Shown piece by piece: positions 51,433-64,000 of a stretch of 64,000 nucleotides of DNA. The number at the start of each line of letters is the position of its first letter. Position 1 is the stretch's first letter. The notes beneath the pieces are model-generated. The model made no database searches, was not told where the DNA came from, and saw only the letters and a program-made list of their open reading frames with translations. This stretch comes from Gemmatimonadaceae bacterium (lineage in GTDB: Bacteria > Gemmatimonadota > Gemmatimonadetes > Gemmatimonadales > Gemmatimonadaceae), in NCBI GenBank assembly GCA_035606695.1, contig DATNEW010000050.1, forward strand, positions 124,001-188,000. Reading direction: 5' to 3'. The position numbers and the translations under genes were made by a program.

Positions 51433-52099
51433 TGGCGTAGTCTTTTCCGAATTTGTTCTTGTGCTGGACGTATTTGTATCCGCGTGCGTCCAGTTGATAC
51501 TTGAGATCCTTGAGTCCCGTCGCGGGAACCACGAGCGTGTCCACGCGTTCGCCGCCGCGGTCGTGCCACACATGAATGGCGTACTTGCCGGCCGGGACCT
51601 TCTCGATGTTGAATCGTCCATCGTTGCCGGCCTGCGTGAAGTACGGCGTCTTCACCGCGATGACGAAGGCCGTCATCTTCGGATGCACGTTGCAGTAGAT
51701 GGGATACACGCCCGCGGCCTTGAACACGTTGTCGCGCGTCTTGCCCTTGCCATACGCCTCCGTATCGAACGGACCTTGCGGCGCTTTCGAAAAGGCGTTG
51801 TGTGTAAATGGATCCTGGTTGGGAAATTCGATCTTGCTGCCTTCGGTGATCACGCGCACGCGCGGCGCGAATTGGCGCGCCTGCAACGCGATCGACGTAT
51901 TCGTCGGCGCGAGTCGTCCTTTGACGCCGCCGGTTGGTTCCAGATAGATGACCGTGTTGCTCAAATCCTCGGTCGGATCGTTCGCCTTTTCCTGAATCGC
52001 GACCTGGCCGCTGACGGCACTCTGCGCTCGAACGGTTGACGTGGCCCCGCCAGCGAGCGCGGCGCCGATGAACAGCGTGAATAGTGTTCGGTACGACAT
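51413..52099 (-). CDS. Secreted cupredoxin/plastocyanin-like protein
   Basis: A 228-residue exported protein (signal peptide MSYRTLFTLFIGAALAG..VRAQ). The cupredoxin-like core has a His in PFTHNAFS and the C-terminal ligand cluster YPIYCNVHPKM (Cys, His, Met), as in blue copper proteins, and a carboxypeptidase-regulatory-like beta-sandwich follows (GRFNIEKVPAGKYAIHVWHD). It is likely to bind copper in the periplasm. Its stop lies 20 bp inside the start of the HAMP-Ser/Thr kinase gene. It is divergent from the porin gene with only 18 bp between starts. Confidence 0.86.
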   Translation of the reverse strand: MSYRTLFTLFIGAALAGGATSTVRAQSAVSGQVAIQEKANDPTEDLSNTVIYLEPTGGVKGRLAPTNTSIALQARQFAPRVRVITEGSKIEFPNQDPFTHNAFSKAPQGPFDTEAYGKGKTRDNVFKAAGVYPIYCNVHPKMTAFVIAVKTPYFTQAGNDGRFNIEKVPAGKYAIHVWHDRGGERVDTLVVPATGLKDLKYQLDARGYKYVQHKNKFGKDYANGGDIY

Positions 52100-52117
52100 A
52101 TGATCGGAGGGCGAAGG

Positions 52118-53500
52118 ATGCGTGAACGAGACTCGCGGTCGGCGCCGGACCCAATCGAGCACTCCTACTCTTGGGGACCGATTGCCCTACCGTCAAGGAC
52201 GATCTTCTCTCTCCGCTGCATCACGGCGTGTCTCGCATCGCTGGGCGCGGCACCCACGTTCGCGCACGCGCAGGATACGTCGCGAGTGACGCCGCCGGAT
52301 TCACTCATCGCGCGCATCCGGGCGCTCGAATCCGCCGTCGAGGTGCTGCAAAAGCAGGTGAACGAGCAGGCAGCAAGCGCGGTGCAAACGCATAGCCGCG
52401 CGCAGTTCGAGATCACGGGCCGCGTCGTCATGAACGCCTTCAGCAACGAACGCGCGGTGAACAATGTCGATGATCCGCAGTTCGTTCGCCCCGACTCCGC
52501 CTCGCCGCGTTCAGCGCACGGCTTCGGCATGGCGGTTCGCCAAACGATGCTCGGCGCGCGCCTGACGGTGCCGGATGTTGCCGGCGCAACGTTCTCGGGC
52601 GTCATGGACGTCGACTTCTATGGCGGCCAACAACCGTCGAGCGGTGGACGAGCGTTTCCTCTGCTGCGTATTCGAACGGCGCACGGAACGCTGCGTTGGT
52701 CGCGCGCCGAGGTGCTCGCCGGACAGGAGGTTCCGCTCTTCTCGCCTCTGAATCCGATCAGTCCCGCGGCGTTTGGAACACCCGGCTTCGTCGGGGCAGG
52801 CAATCTTTGGTTGTGGCTTCCGCAGCTGCGTGTCACGGGCGAAACCGGGTCGCACATCAAGCTCGCGCTGCAAGGCGCCGTACTCGCGCCGGCAAGCGGT
52901 GATGCGCAAACGCCCTTCGACACGGACTTCGACCCCGCCGAGCGTTCGCGTCGTCCGTCGTTCGAGACACGGATTCGCGTTCGATGGGGCGAGGATGAAC
53001 TCGCTGGAGAAGGCGGCTGCGCCTTCCACGTCGGTTGGCTCGCCGTTCCTGGCACCGCGACGACGCTCGGCGATTCGCTGCTGGCGAGCCGCGGCGCCGG
53101 TTGCGACCTGCGTCTGCCACTCCAGCGCTGGCTCGAGTTCCGCGGCGAATTCTACGGCGGGCAGCTCATGCGCGGACTGGGCGCCGGAGCGATCGGTCAG
53201 GGCGTCAATTCGTTTGGACAGCCCATTCGCAATGTCGCGGGATGGGGGCAGTTGAACGCCCGGCCTGTTGGACGCATCTGGTCCGGTGGTATCGGCTGTG
53301 GCTTCGATGCGCCTCGACAGGCGGACGTCGCGCGCGACGCGAACAGCCGTCACGAGAACAACGCGTGCTCGGTGTATAGCATAGTACATCCGACGGGACC
53401 CGCCTTCGTCGGGTTCGAGTGGCGGCGCCTGTCCACCGAGTACGCACGCGGTACGTTCAGGAACAATCATCTGAACCTTGCAACAGGTTTCGAGTTTTGA
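52118..53500 (+). CDS. Outer-membrane porin-like beta-barrel protein
   Basis: A 460-residue exported protein. A long N-region leads to a signal sequence (TACLASLGAAPTFAHAQ); then a short coiled-coil (SLIARIRALESAVEVLQKQV) as in trimeric porins, and alternating beta-strands with aromatic girdle residues to a terminal Phe (TGFEF), typical of outer-membrane barrels. ATG 52118 has a GGAGG ribosome site 7 bases before it; the ATG at 52100 is rejected. The FtsX-type permease gene follows after 2 bp. It is divergent from the cupredoxin gene. Confidence 0.78.
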   Translation: MRERDSRSAPDPIEHSYSWGPIALPSRTIFSLRCITACLASLGAAPTFAHAQDTSRVTPPDSLIARIRALESAVEVLQKQVNEQAASAVQTHSRAQFEITGRVVMNAFSNERAVNNVDDPQFVRPDSASPRSAHGFGMAVRQTMLGARLTVPDVAGATFSGVMDVDFYGGQQPSSGGRAFPLLRIRTAHGTLRWSRAEVLAGQEVPLFSPLNPISPAAFGTPGFVGAGNLWLWLPQLRVTGETGSHIKLALQGAVLAPASGDAQTPFDTDFDPAERSRRPSFETRIRVRWGEDELAGEGGCAFHVGWLAVPGTATTLGDSLLASRGAGCDLRLPLQRWLEFRGEFYGGQLMRGLGAGAIGQGVNSFGQPIRNVAGWGQLNARPVGRIWSGGIGCGFDAPRQADVARDANSRHENNACSVYSIVHPTGPAFVGFEWRRLSTEYARGTFRNNHLNLATGFEF

Positions 53501-53502
53501 AA

Positions 53503-55908
53503 ATGCCGATGATCAGCGATCGCGTTCGCGTTGCGGCTCGCACGCTTCGTAGGCAAGCGGGATTCTCGACGGTCGTCGTGCTCTCGCTTGCGCTCGCGAT
53601 CGCGCTCAACACGACCATGTACGGCGTGCTCGACGCCCTCGTGCATCCGCGCGTCGACGTCCGCGATCCGGAGTCATTGTTCGCGGTCAGGATGTTCGGC
53701 GATTATCATTTGCGCGTCAGCAACGCGCAGCGCGACTCCCTGGTGCTCTCGGGGACGCACGCGGTGGAGCAGGTAGCGTGGTTCGACGCGGTCTCGTCGT
53801 ATCGCAGCACTCAGCTGGTCGCCGGCGGCCGATACGCCGACGCGTCCGTCGGGCCGGTGAGTGTCGAATACTTTCGCCTGCTCGCTCCTCGCGTTCTTCG
53901 GGGAAGAGTCTTTCTCCAGAGCGACGTCGACGCGGGCACGAAGCCGATGGTACTCGGCGAGCAGCTCGCCGACCAACTGTTTCCGCCCGGAGTCGATCCG
54001 GTCGGCACGGTAATCAAGAGCGGCGACAGCACGTACACCGTGATTGGTGTGCTCTCGCGATACTCGCGCTTTCAGGCCGATGACTACGCCGGAGCGTGGG
54101 TGCTCGGCAAGAGCAAGCCGGCCGAGATGTACTCGCGCATCATGCGCGTCAAGCATGGAACGTCGTTCTCGCAGCTACAGCATGAGCTCGACGTCGTGGC
54201 CGAGCGGATTGCCGCGTTGGCGGGTGAAGAACCGCGCGACGTCGCCTTCCGCATTCATCTGCCAAACAAGAAAGAAGTCGCCATCCGCACGCTCCACTAT
54301 GCGTTGATGGCTGCCGTTATCGCCGTGTTGCTCGTCGCGTGCGCGAACGTGGCGAACATGCAGCTCGCGCGCGGAATTGCCCGCAGCCGTGAGCTCGCGC
54401 TGCGGACGGCGTTGGGTGCGACGCGTGGTCGCATCATCGCGCACCTGCTTATCGAGTCGCTGATGCTCGCGGGGATCGGTCTCGGACTCGGATTGGCGCT
54501 GACGTTCGCCGGCAATGCGTTGCTTCGCGCATCCATCCCGCCCAGTGTCGGTGAATACATCGTCGAGCCGCGCATGAGTTGGCGCGTGCTGCTCTTCGCG
54601 ATCGGCGCAACGATGGCGTGCATTCTCATCGTCGGTGTGCTGCCCGCGATCAAGGTTTCGCACGTCGATCCGAATGAGCTGCTGAAGTCGGGCGCCGGCA
54701 CGGGTGCGACACGACGACATCGGCGCGGATATGGTTTTCTCGTGGTCGCCGAGCTGGCGCTGACTCTCGGATTGTTGAGCGGGGCGACTGTGATGGTTCG
54801 CGGCGCGATCCATTCAGCGAGTGCGTGGCTGGGATACGATCCAATGCGCCTGGCGACCGGATATTTCATTCGTCGGCCGGCGCGAAAGGAATACATTCTT
54901 CAGTCCGAGTGGCTCTCGTCCGTCGCCCAACGCATGCGTGCGCTGCCTGGCATCGTGAACGCCGCGGCCGACATGTCCGGCTCGTATGCAGGCGGCGGCG
55001 CATTGCTCGCGGACTCGAGTGGCGTGCGCGAGTTGATTGTCGCCGGCTATTCATATCACGTCGTTTCACCGTCGTACTTTCGCACGATGGGTCTGCCGAT
55101 CATCGCGGGCCGAGACTTCCGTGACGGCGAGCGCGATCAACCGGCGATCGTCATCGACGAATACACCGCGCGAAAGTTGTGGCCGAACGCCAATCCCGTT
55201 GGTGCGCTCATGAAGCTCGGCAATGCGCGCTCGCAGCGGCCGTTCGTGCGCATCGTCGGCGTCGTGGGTGAGAATGACGAACATGGAAAACCACAGCTGG
55301 TGGATCTGAGCGATTTTGGCGCGACGATCGGGTACGTGTACTATCTTCCCGGCCCCGCCGACACGCTGGCCATGGGTCCGTACGGTGTGGCGGCGAGCGT
55401 GACCCTGCGGACGTCGCGCAACCCGGCGACGGTCCTGCAGGAGATGCGTACCGCCGGCGTCACGCGCGCCCTCACCATGGATGACGCGATGGGCCTGAGT
55501 CGGGGGCGTGAGAGTCGCGGTTTTCTGGCAAAGCTCTTCACGCTGTTCGCCGCGCTTGGTCTGGGACTCGCCGCGTTTGGTGTGTACGGCGTCGTCGCGC
55601 ATTCGGTGGCCGAGCGCCGGCGCGAGATTGGTGTGCGTATCGCGCTCGGCGCCACGGCGCGCGATGTCCTGCACGCGGTGTTGCGTGAGAGCGTCATCAT
55701 CGCGCTGCTCGGCGTCGCGCTCGGACTGCTCTTTACGAAGTATGGCGTGATGTTGGTTGCGCAGTTCTCGGCGAACGAGGACATCTTCAACGCCCCACTC
55801 TTCGCCGGTGTGGCGCTGTTCCTCGCGTCGGCAGCCGCGGCGAGTGCGTTGGTTCCCGCGATGCGTGCGACGCGTGTCGATCCCACCGAATCCCTGCGGA
55901 GCGAATGA
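53503..55908 (+). CDS. FtsX/MacB-type ABC permease (ADOP-like)
   Basis: An 801-residue membrane protein with the ABC permease layout of MacB-like/ADOP families: an N-terminal helix (STVVVLSLALAIALNTTM), a periplasmic MacB-PCD domain, FtsX helices (VIAVLLVACANVANMQLARG), then a second PCD domain and a second FtsX domain (FGVYGVVAHSVAERRREIGVRIALGAT read in pieces). No ATPase gene is adjacent, as is common for this family in this phylum. It follows the porin gene by 2 bp and probably moves or responds to envelope substrates together with it. Confidence 0.9.
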   Translation: MPMISDRVRVAARTLRRQAGFSTVVVLSLALAIALNTTMYGVLDALVHPRVDVRDPESLFAVRMFGDYHLRVSNAQRDSLVLSGTHAVEQVAWFDAVSSYRSTQLVAGGRYADASVGPVSVEYFRLLAPRVLRGRVFLQSDVDAGTKPMVLGEQLADQLFPPGVDPVGTVIKSGDSTYTVIGVLSRYSRFQADDYAGAWVLGKSKPAEMYSRIMRVKHGTSFSQLQHELDVVAERIAALAGEEPRDVAFRIHLPNKKEVAIRTLHYALMAAVIAVLLVACANVANMQLARGIARSRELALRTALGATRGRIIAHLLIESLMLAGIGLGLGLALTFAGNALLRASIPPSVGEYIVEPRMSWRVLLFAIGATMACILIVGVLPAIKVSHVDPNELLKSGAGTGATRRHRRGYGFLVVAELALTLGLLSGATVMVRGAIHSASAWLGYDPMRLATGYFIRRPARKEYILQSEWLSSVAQRMRALPGIVNAAADMSGSYAGGGALLADSSGVRELIVAGYSYHVVSPSYFRTMGLPIIAGRDFRDGERDQPAIVIDEYTARKLWPNANPVGALMKLGNARSQRPFVRIVGVVGENDEHGKPQLVDLSDFGATIGYVYYLPGPADTLAMGPYGVAASVTLRTSRNPATVLQEMRTAGVTRALTMDDAMGLSRGRESRGFLAKLFTLFAALGLGLAAFGVYGVVAHSVAERRREIGVRIALGATARDVLHAVLRESVIIALLGVALGLLFTKYGVMLVAQFSANEDIFNAPLFAGVALFLASAAAASALVPAMRATRVDPTESLRSE

Positions 55909-56116
55909 CGATGGACGATCGCCGGATTGGACGCAAGCTGCAGTCGGGCGCGTCTTCCTGGGTCGAACCGAGTCGAAATCGGTGATGCTCCTGCTTTCCG
56001 ATCCGAAAGGCCGGCCGCGCATCCGACTTGCGGTGGACTCCGCGGGCGTGCCGGCCATCGAATTCTTCGATGATGCCGGCCACGCGACGGCGCGGATTCC
56101 CGAGGTCAAGACATGA
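55905..56116 (+). pseudogene. Small gene fragment, possibly frameshifted
   Basis: An ATG at 55905 overlaps the permease stop (ATGA) and opens a 26-codon frame ending at 55984. The neighbouring frame then codes a well-formed ~50-residue block (RVFLGRTESKSVMLLLSDPKG..RIRLAVDSAGVPAIEFFDD, read in pieces) ending at 56116, where it overlaps the barrel gene start. The two parts would join by one frameshift near 55955. It is either an assembly/natural frameshift or a real 43-residue gene from ATG 55985. Function unknown. Confidence 0.4.
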
Positions 56117-56604
56117 TTCGTCGGATGTTGGCCGGTGTCATCCTGATCGTGGCGGCGAAAGCGTCGGCGGCGCAGCTGCCGATACCATCGTTTGCGGTCG
56201 TTGGTGGAGTGTCGAACTACAACCTGAATGGGTCGGGCAGCGCGCCGATCGGCGCGCTGCGCGTCGACGTTCCACTGATTGCCCTCGTCGCGGAAGGCAG
56301 TCTTGGCGTGTTCCGTCCGACCGTGAACGACACCGCTCGCACGTACGTGATTCCCGAAGTGCAGCTGCAATGGCAGCTGCTGCCGCTCCTGGTGCGGCCC
56401 TATCTCGGCGTGGGCGCCGGCTGGTTTCGGGCGGTCAGCGGTCCCGATCCGCATCGGAACGATCTGACGCTCTCGGCATCCGCCGGCGTGCGATTCTCGA
56501 TTCCGCTGCTCCCGATCGGCCTGCGCGCCGAAGCGCGGGTGCGCGGCATGGGCTCGGGCTTCGGCGACCACGCCACCGAATTGACCGTCGGGGCAAGTTT
56601 TTAG
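56113..56604 (+). CDS. Small outer-membrane beta-barrel protein
   Basis: A 163-residue exported protein: signal peptide (ILIVAAKASAAQ), then eight or so amphipathic beta-strands (VVGGVSNYNLNGSGSAPIG, LRVDVPLIALVAEG, RPYLGVGAGWFRA, GVRFSIPLLPIGLRAEARV) ending in a terminal Phe (VGASF), as in OmpA/OmpW-like barrels. Its ATG overlaps the previous small frame's stop (ATGA). It is convergent with the REC-PAS kinase gene. Exact role unknown. Confidence 0.75.
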   Translation: MIRRMLAGVILIVAAKASAAQLPIPSFAVVGGVSNYNLNGSGSAPIGALRVDVPLIALVAEGSLGVFRPTVNDTARTYVIPEVQLQWQLLPLLVRPYLGVGAGWFRAVSGPDPHRNDLTLSASAGVRFSIPLLPIGLRAEARVRGMGSGFGDHATELTVGASF

Positions 56605-56635
56605 TATTGGTATTCTAAAACAATAACGAGCGCGA

Positions 56636-58426
56636 TCAGCGCGCGAGCTCACCGCTCGCGGCGCGCAGACTCGGCTCGGCGCGCGCCGGCGCTTCGCGCT
56701 CGTCGGCGGCTTCGCGCGGCATCTCCTGGTCGACGAGACGCAGGCCGCCGCGCGCCTCCGCGTTCTGCGGCAGCCGCAGCGTGAAGGTGCTGCCTTTCCC
56801 GACCACGGAATCGACGGTGAGCGATCCGCGCAGTAGCTGCGCCAGGCGGCGCGAGATCGGCAAACCGAGACCGGTGCCGTCCTGCAGCTGGGTTTTGCCG
56901 AGTTGGACGAATTCGTGGAAGATGCGCTCCTGATCTTCCTTCGAGATGCCTTCGCCTTCGTCGTGCACCTCGACGGTGACGCCATCCTCGTCGTTCGACA
57001 CGCACGACACGGCGATCGGCTTGCCGCCGCCGAACTTGATGGCGTTCGAGAGGAGGTTGAGCAGGATCTGCCGCAGGCGGCGCGGATCGGAAATGATCTT
57101 GACCGGCTCTTCGGGCTTGAAGTCGAGCGTCAGCGCCGAGCCGTGTTCGTCGGCCAGCGGGCGGACGGTGACGAAGAGATCCTCGATGAGCGAGGGGAAC
57201 TCGACCGGCTGCAGACGCAGATCGATCTTGCCGGCTTCGATCTTCGACAGATCGAGCACGTCGTTCACCAGCTCGAGCAGGTGCCGCGCCGCCTTCTGCG
57301 TCCGTTCGATGCCCTCGGCCTGCTTGTCGTTCAGCGGGCCATAGATTCTTTCTAATAACAGCGTGCTATAGCCAAGCACGGCATTGATCGGCGTGCGGAG
57401 CTCGTGGCTCATCGACGCGTAGAATCGGCTGCGGGCCGTCATCGCGCGTTCGAGATCGAGCTGCCGGTGATGCAGCTCCTCGTTCAGCTCCTTGAGCTCG
57501 CGCGCCGACTCGGCCAGCGACGTCGCCTGCTCGCGCAGCGCCTGCTCCTGGCGCATGCGCTCGGACACGTCGCGCATGATGACCGTGTACGTGCGCCCCG
57601 TCGCTCCGTCGAGACACGAAATCGAGGCTTCGATCGGGAACGTGTCGCCGTTCGCGCGGCGTGCGGTGAGCGAGTGCGGCTGCACCGCCACCGTGTCGGT
57701 CTGCGTGCGGACGGTATCCGCGGTATGACACAGCGCACCAACCGTGTCGTTCTCGAGCCCTTCGGGGAAGAACCGGCGAATCGGCCCGTTGATCGCGTGG
57801 TCGGTCGTCACGCCGAACATGCGCTCGGCCGCGCCGTTCATCAGCGTGACTTTTCCGTCCGCGTCGAACACGATGATGGCGTCCATCGCCGAGCTGACGA
57901 TCTCGCGGAACCGCGCCTCGGACTGCAGCAGCTCGTTCATGTGCTGCAGCTCGAGCTCCTGCCGCTCGATGTCGCGTATGCGCTGCTCCTGCTCGGCAAT
58001 CCGCCGCTGCTGCACGTACAGGTCGACGAACACCTGAACCTTCGAGCGCAGAATGGCCGGCTGGAACGGCTTGAACATGTAGTCGACCGCGCCGACCGAG
58101 TACCCCTTGTAGACGTACTCGTCTTCCTTGCTGATCGCCGTGAGGAAGATGATCGGCGTGAACTTCGTGCGTTCGCGCGCCTTGATCAGCTCGGCCGTCT
58201 CGAAGCCGTTGAGTCCCGGCATCTGCACGTCGAGCAGGATCACGGCGAACTCGCGCTCGAGCAGGCAGCGCAACGCGTCTTCGCCGCTCGACGCGCGCAC
58301 CAGGCGCTGGCCGAGGGGCTCGAGAATGGCTTCGAGCGCCAGGAGGTTCTCGGCCCGGTCGTCGACGAGCAGAATGTCGACTTGATCGGGCTTGGCCGCG
58401 TGCCTCGCCATCTCGCTCGGTGTCAT
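56636..58426 (-). CDS. REC-PAS hybrid histidine kinase
   Basis: A 596-residue soluble kinase with an N-terminal receiver (DILLVDDRAENL, phospho-Asp in VILLDVQMPGLNG, Lys in MFKPFQP), a coiled linker, a PAS domain (~170-300, DAIIVFDADGKVTLMNGAAERMF read in pieces), HisKA ([20 protein letters not shown]) and HATPase (LLNLLSNAIKFG, DEGEGISKED, DGTGLGLPISRR). The start ATG 58426 overlaps the CheB stop (ATGA), so it is the last gene of the CheR-CheB module. Its receiver may be fed by the upstream hybrid kinase. Confidence 0.93.
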   Translation of the reverse strand: MTPSEMARHAAKPDQVDILLVDDRAENLLALEAILEPLGQRLVRASSGEDALRCLLEREFAVILLDVQMPGLNGFETAELIKARERTKFTPIIFLTAISKEDEYVYKGYSVGAVDYMFKPFQPAILRSKVQVFVDLYVQQRRIAEQEQRIRDIERQELELQHMNELLQSEARFREIVSSAMDAIIVFDADGKVTLMNGAAERMFGVTTDHAINGPIRRFFPEGLENDTVGALCHTADTVRTQTDTVAVQPHSLTARRANGDTFPIEASISCLDGATGRTYTVIMRDVSERMRQEQALREQATSLAESARELKELNEELHHRQLDLERAMTARSRFYASMSHELRTPINAVLGYSTLLLERIYGPLNDKQAEGIERTQKAARHLLELVNDVLDLSKIEAGKIDLRLQPVEFPSLIEDLFVTVRPLADEHGSALTLDFKPEEPVKIISDPRRLRQILLNLLSNAIKFGGGKPIAVSCVSNDEDGVTVEVHDEGEGISKEDQERIFHEFVQLGKTQLQDGTGLGLPISRRLAQLLRGSLTVDSVVGKGSTFTLRLPQNAEARGGLRLVDQEMPREAADEREAPARAEPSLRAASGELAR

Positions 58427-59004
58427 GAGCGCGCCGTGTGTTCGGCGGCCGGCAACGCGGACAGCGCGTGTGCGATCTCGCTGATCGTCAGTTGCCGTGC
58501 CTCGGGCACCGACTCCGCGGCGGACGCCGGCATCATCGGGCTTTCGGCCGTCTGCGGCAGTTGCACGAACGTCAAGCCGCCGCGGTCTTGAATGCGCTTG
58601 AGGCCGCGCGCTCCGTCGGCATTCGCGCCCGTGAGTACGACGCCGACGCTCCGCGCGCCGTACGCATCGGCCACGCTCTCGAATGTGACGTCGATCGACG
58701 GCCGGCTGTAGCGGACCGGTTCGTCGGTGCTCAGCGAGAAATATCCGTCCTCGATCAGCAGGTGATAGTCGGCCGGAGCGACGTGCACGTGCCCGCCGAC
58801 GATCGGCGCCTTGTCTTCGATCTCACACACCGGCAGCGGCGTGCTGTCCTGTAGCAGAGTGCTCAACAGATTATCCGACTGTCGATGGCGATGCTGCACG
58901 ATGACGACAGGCAACGCGAACGTCGCCGGAAGACCGCGAACCAACTCCTTGAGCGCGATGAGGCCGCCCCACGACGTCCCGACCACCACGATTTCGTAGG
59001 CCAC
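58423..59004 (-). CDS. cheB: CheB-type methylesterase domain protein
   Basis: A 193-residue CheB catalytic domain without a receiver. The catalytic triad residues are visible: Ser in VVVGTSWGGL, His in VQHRHRQS and Asp in VVLTGANADGARG. The GTG start at 59004 follows the CheR stop by one base with an AGGT ribosome site; a longer ATG start at 59040 would overlap CheR. Known CheB enzymes remove methyl groups from chemoreceptor glutamates, and no chemoreceptor is encoded here, so the target may be another coiled-coil sensor. Confidence 0.92.
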   Translation of the reverse strand: MAYEIVVVGTSWGGLIALKELVRGLPATFALPVVIVQHRHRQSDNLLSTLLQDSTPLPVCEIEDKAPIVGGHVHVAPADYHLLIEDGYFSLSTDEPVRYSRPSIDVTFESVADAYGARSVGVVLTGANADGARGLKRIQDRGGLTFVQLPQTAESPMMPASAAESVPEARQLTISEIAHALSALPAAEHTARS

Positions 59005-59005
59005 G

Positions 59006-59862
59006 CTACCTGACTTTTCGGTAGATCTTTTCCTTCGCACTCAGCCTTTCGTAGCAAGGCTCGTACTTCGAGAAGCGCAGCGACTCCTTGCTGCCCAGCG
59101 CCAGCACCCCAAACATCACCAGACTCTCGTAGAACAAGGCATGCACCCGGTGTTGCAAGTTCCGGTCGAAATAGATGAGGACGTTGCGGCAGAAGATGAC
59201 GTTGAACTCGCTGAACGACCGGTCGGTCACCAGGTTGTGCTGCGAAAACACCACGTTCCGCGTGAGCGACGGACTGAACAGCGCGCCGTCGTACTTGGCG
59301 GTGTAATACTCCGAGAACGACCGCTTCCCGCCGGCCCGGATGTAATTGTCCGTGTACTCCTGCATCCGGTTGAGCGGAAATATGCCCGAGCGCGCCTGCT
59401 GCAATACCGCATCGTTGATGTCCGTCGCGTAGATGCGCGTCCGGTCCAACAGCCCTTCTTCCTCCAGCATGATCGCCGTGGAATACACTTCCTCGCCCGT
59501 CGAACAGCCCGCGTGCCAGATGCGCACGAACGGGTACGTCCTGAGCAGCGGCACGACCTCGTTCCGGAACGTCTCGTAAAACGCCGGATCGCGAAACATC
59601 GCCGTGACGCTCACCGACAGATCGAGCAGCAGGCGCTCCATCGCGCTCGTGTCGTGCAAGACGACCGCCTGCAGTTCGGAGACCGAGCTCAGCCCTTCGG
59701 CTTCGACGCGCTTCCATAGCCGTCTCCGGATCGACGCATACGCGTACGACCGGAAGTCGAAGCCGTAATGCCGAAAGATCCCCTCCAGCAACAGCTCGAT
59801 CTCGACGCGCTCGAGCTCGGCATCATAACTGACCGGTGGCCCATGCAGCGATCGCGTCGGCC

Positions 59863-59878
<16 letters not shown>
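59006..59878 (-). CDS. cheR: CheR-type SAM-dependent methyltransferase
   Basis: A 290-residue methyltransferase. The N-terminal helical domain ([20 protein letters not shown]) and the SAM-binding core ([46 protein letters not shown]) match CheR. It starts at ATG 59878, overlapping the hybrid kinase stop by 16 bp. CheR methylates glutamates in receptor coiled coils; here the poly-HAMP hybrid kinase encoded just upstream is the obvious local candidate, by inference. Confidence 0.93.

Positions 59879-64000
<4,122 letters not shown>

Overview
The window is a high-GC, gene-dense stretch of a bacterial chromosome with no rRNA, tRNA, CRISPR or phage genes. The mix of genes suggests Gemmatimonadota or a close soil lineage. 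It has many kinases, a Ser/Thr kinase of the PknB/TolB-like/TPR type, a class III cyclase fused to AAA and TPR modules, an FtsX-type permease without its own ATPase, Ig-like lipoproteins, many ATGA start/stop overlaps, and intergenic repeats of the GTCATYCC and CGATGGG types. The taxon is an inference. No marker gene settles it.

Layout. 1-8.9 kb: a partial unknown gene, a Rossmann-type oxidoreductase, a cyclase/ATPase/TPR regulator divergent from a Ser/Thr kinase-TPR protein, and a secreted amidohydrolase. 8.9-13.7 kb: a PAS histidine kinase, then a kinase-regulator-lipoprotein unit joined by ATGA overlaps. 13.8-19.3 kb: a rightward set of acyl-CoA dehydrogenase, cyclase/formamidase-like hydrolase, HAD hydrolase, gnd and zwf. 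19.3-20.3 kb: a PIN-toxin/antitoxin cassette bounded by 49-bp perfect inverted repeats that touch the stop codons of both neighbours. 20.3-26.4 kb: an RNB exonuclease, a zinc-ribbon/Clp-N pair, and the NAD de novo genes nadB-nadA-nadC. 26.4-32.3 kb: a complete BMP-type nucleoside ABC importer and an MFS transporter. 32.3-37.2 kb: a secreted metalloprotease-like lipoprotein, an ANTAR regulator and a hybrid kinase. 37.4-47.7 kb: a leftward run of sucA, PIG-L deacetylase, LysE exporter, a 31-residue membrane peptide, a sodium/solute symporter, a Cys-rich flavoprotein and NDH-2. 47.9-56.6 kb: a GAF histidine kinase, a transmembrane HAMP-Ser/Thr kinase paired with a secreted cupredoxin, and a divergent porin/FtsX-permease/small barrel group. 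56.6-64 kb: a leftward signalling module of poly-HAMP hybrid kinase (cut by the window edge), CheR, CheB and a REC-PAS-kinase.

The metabolic genes cover NADPH supply (zwf, gnd), NAD synthesis, the TCA cycle (sucA), respiration (NDH-2) and acyl-CoA oxidation. They are interspersed with at least eleven signalling proteins. The most unusual features are the vapBC-like cassette with its terminal inverted repeats, a palindromic repeat inserted in frame in the LysE gene, a His/Met-rich candidate metal site in the transmembrane Ser/Thr kinase next to a cupredoxin, the 31-residue membrane peptide ahead of the symporter, and 7-bp repeat arrays that abut start codons of signalling genes. No gap between genes exceeds 300 bases. 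The largest are 4847-5075 and 47653-47867, both partly repeat DNA.
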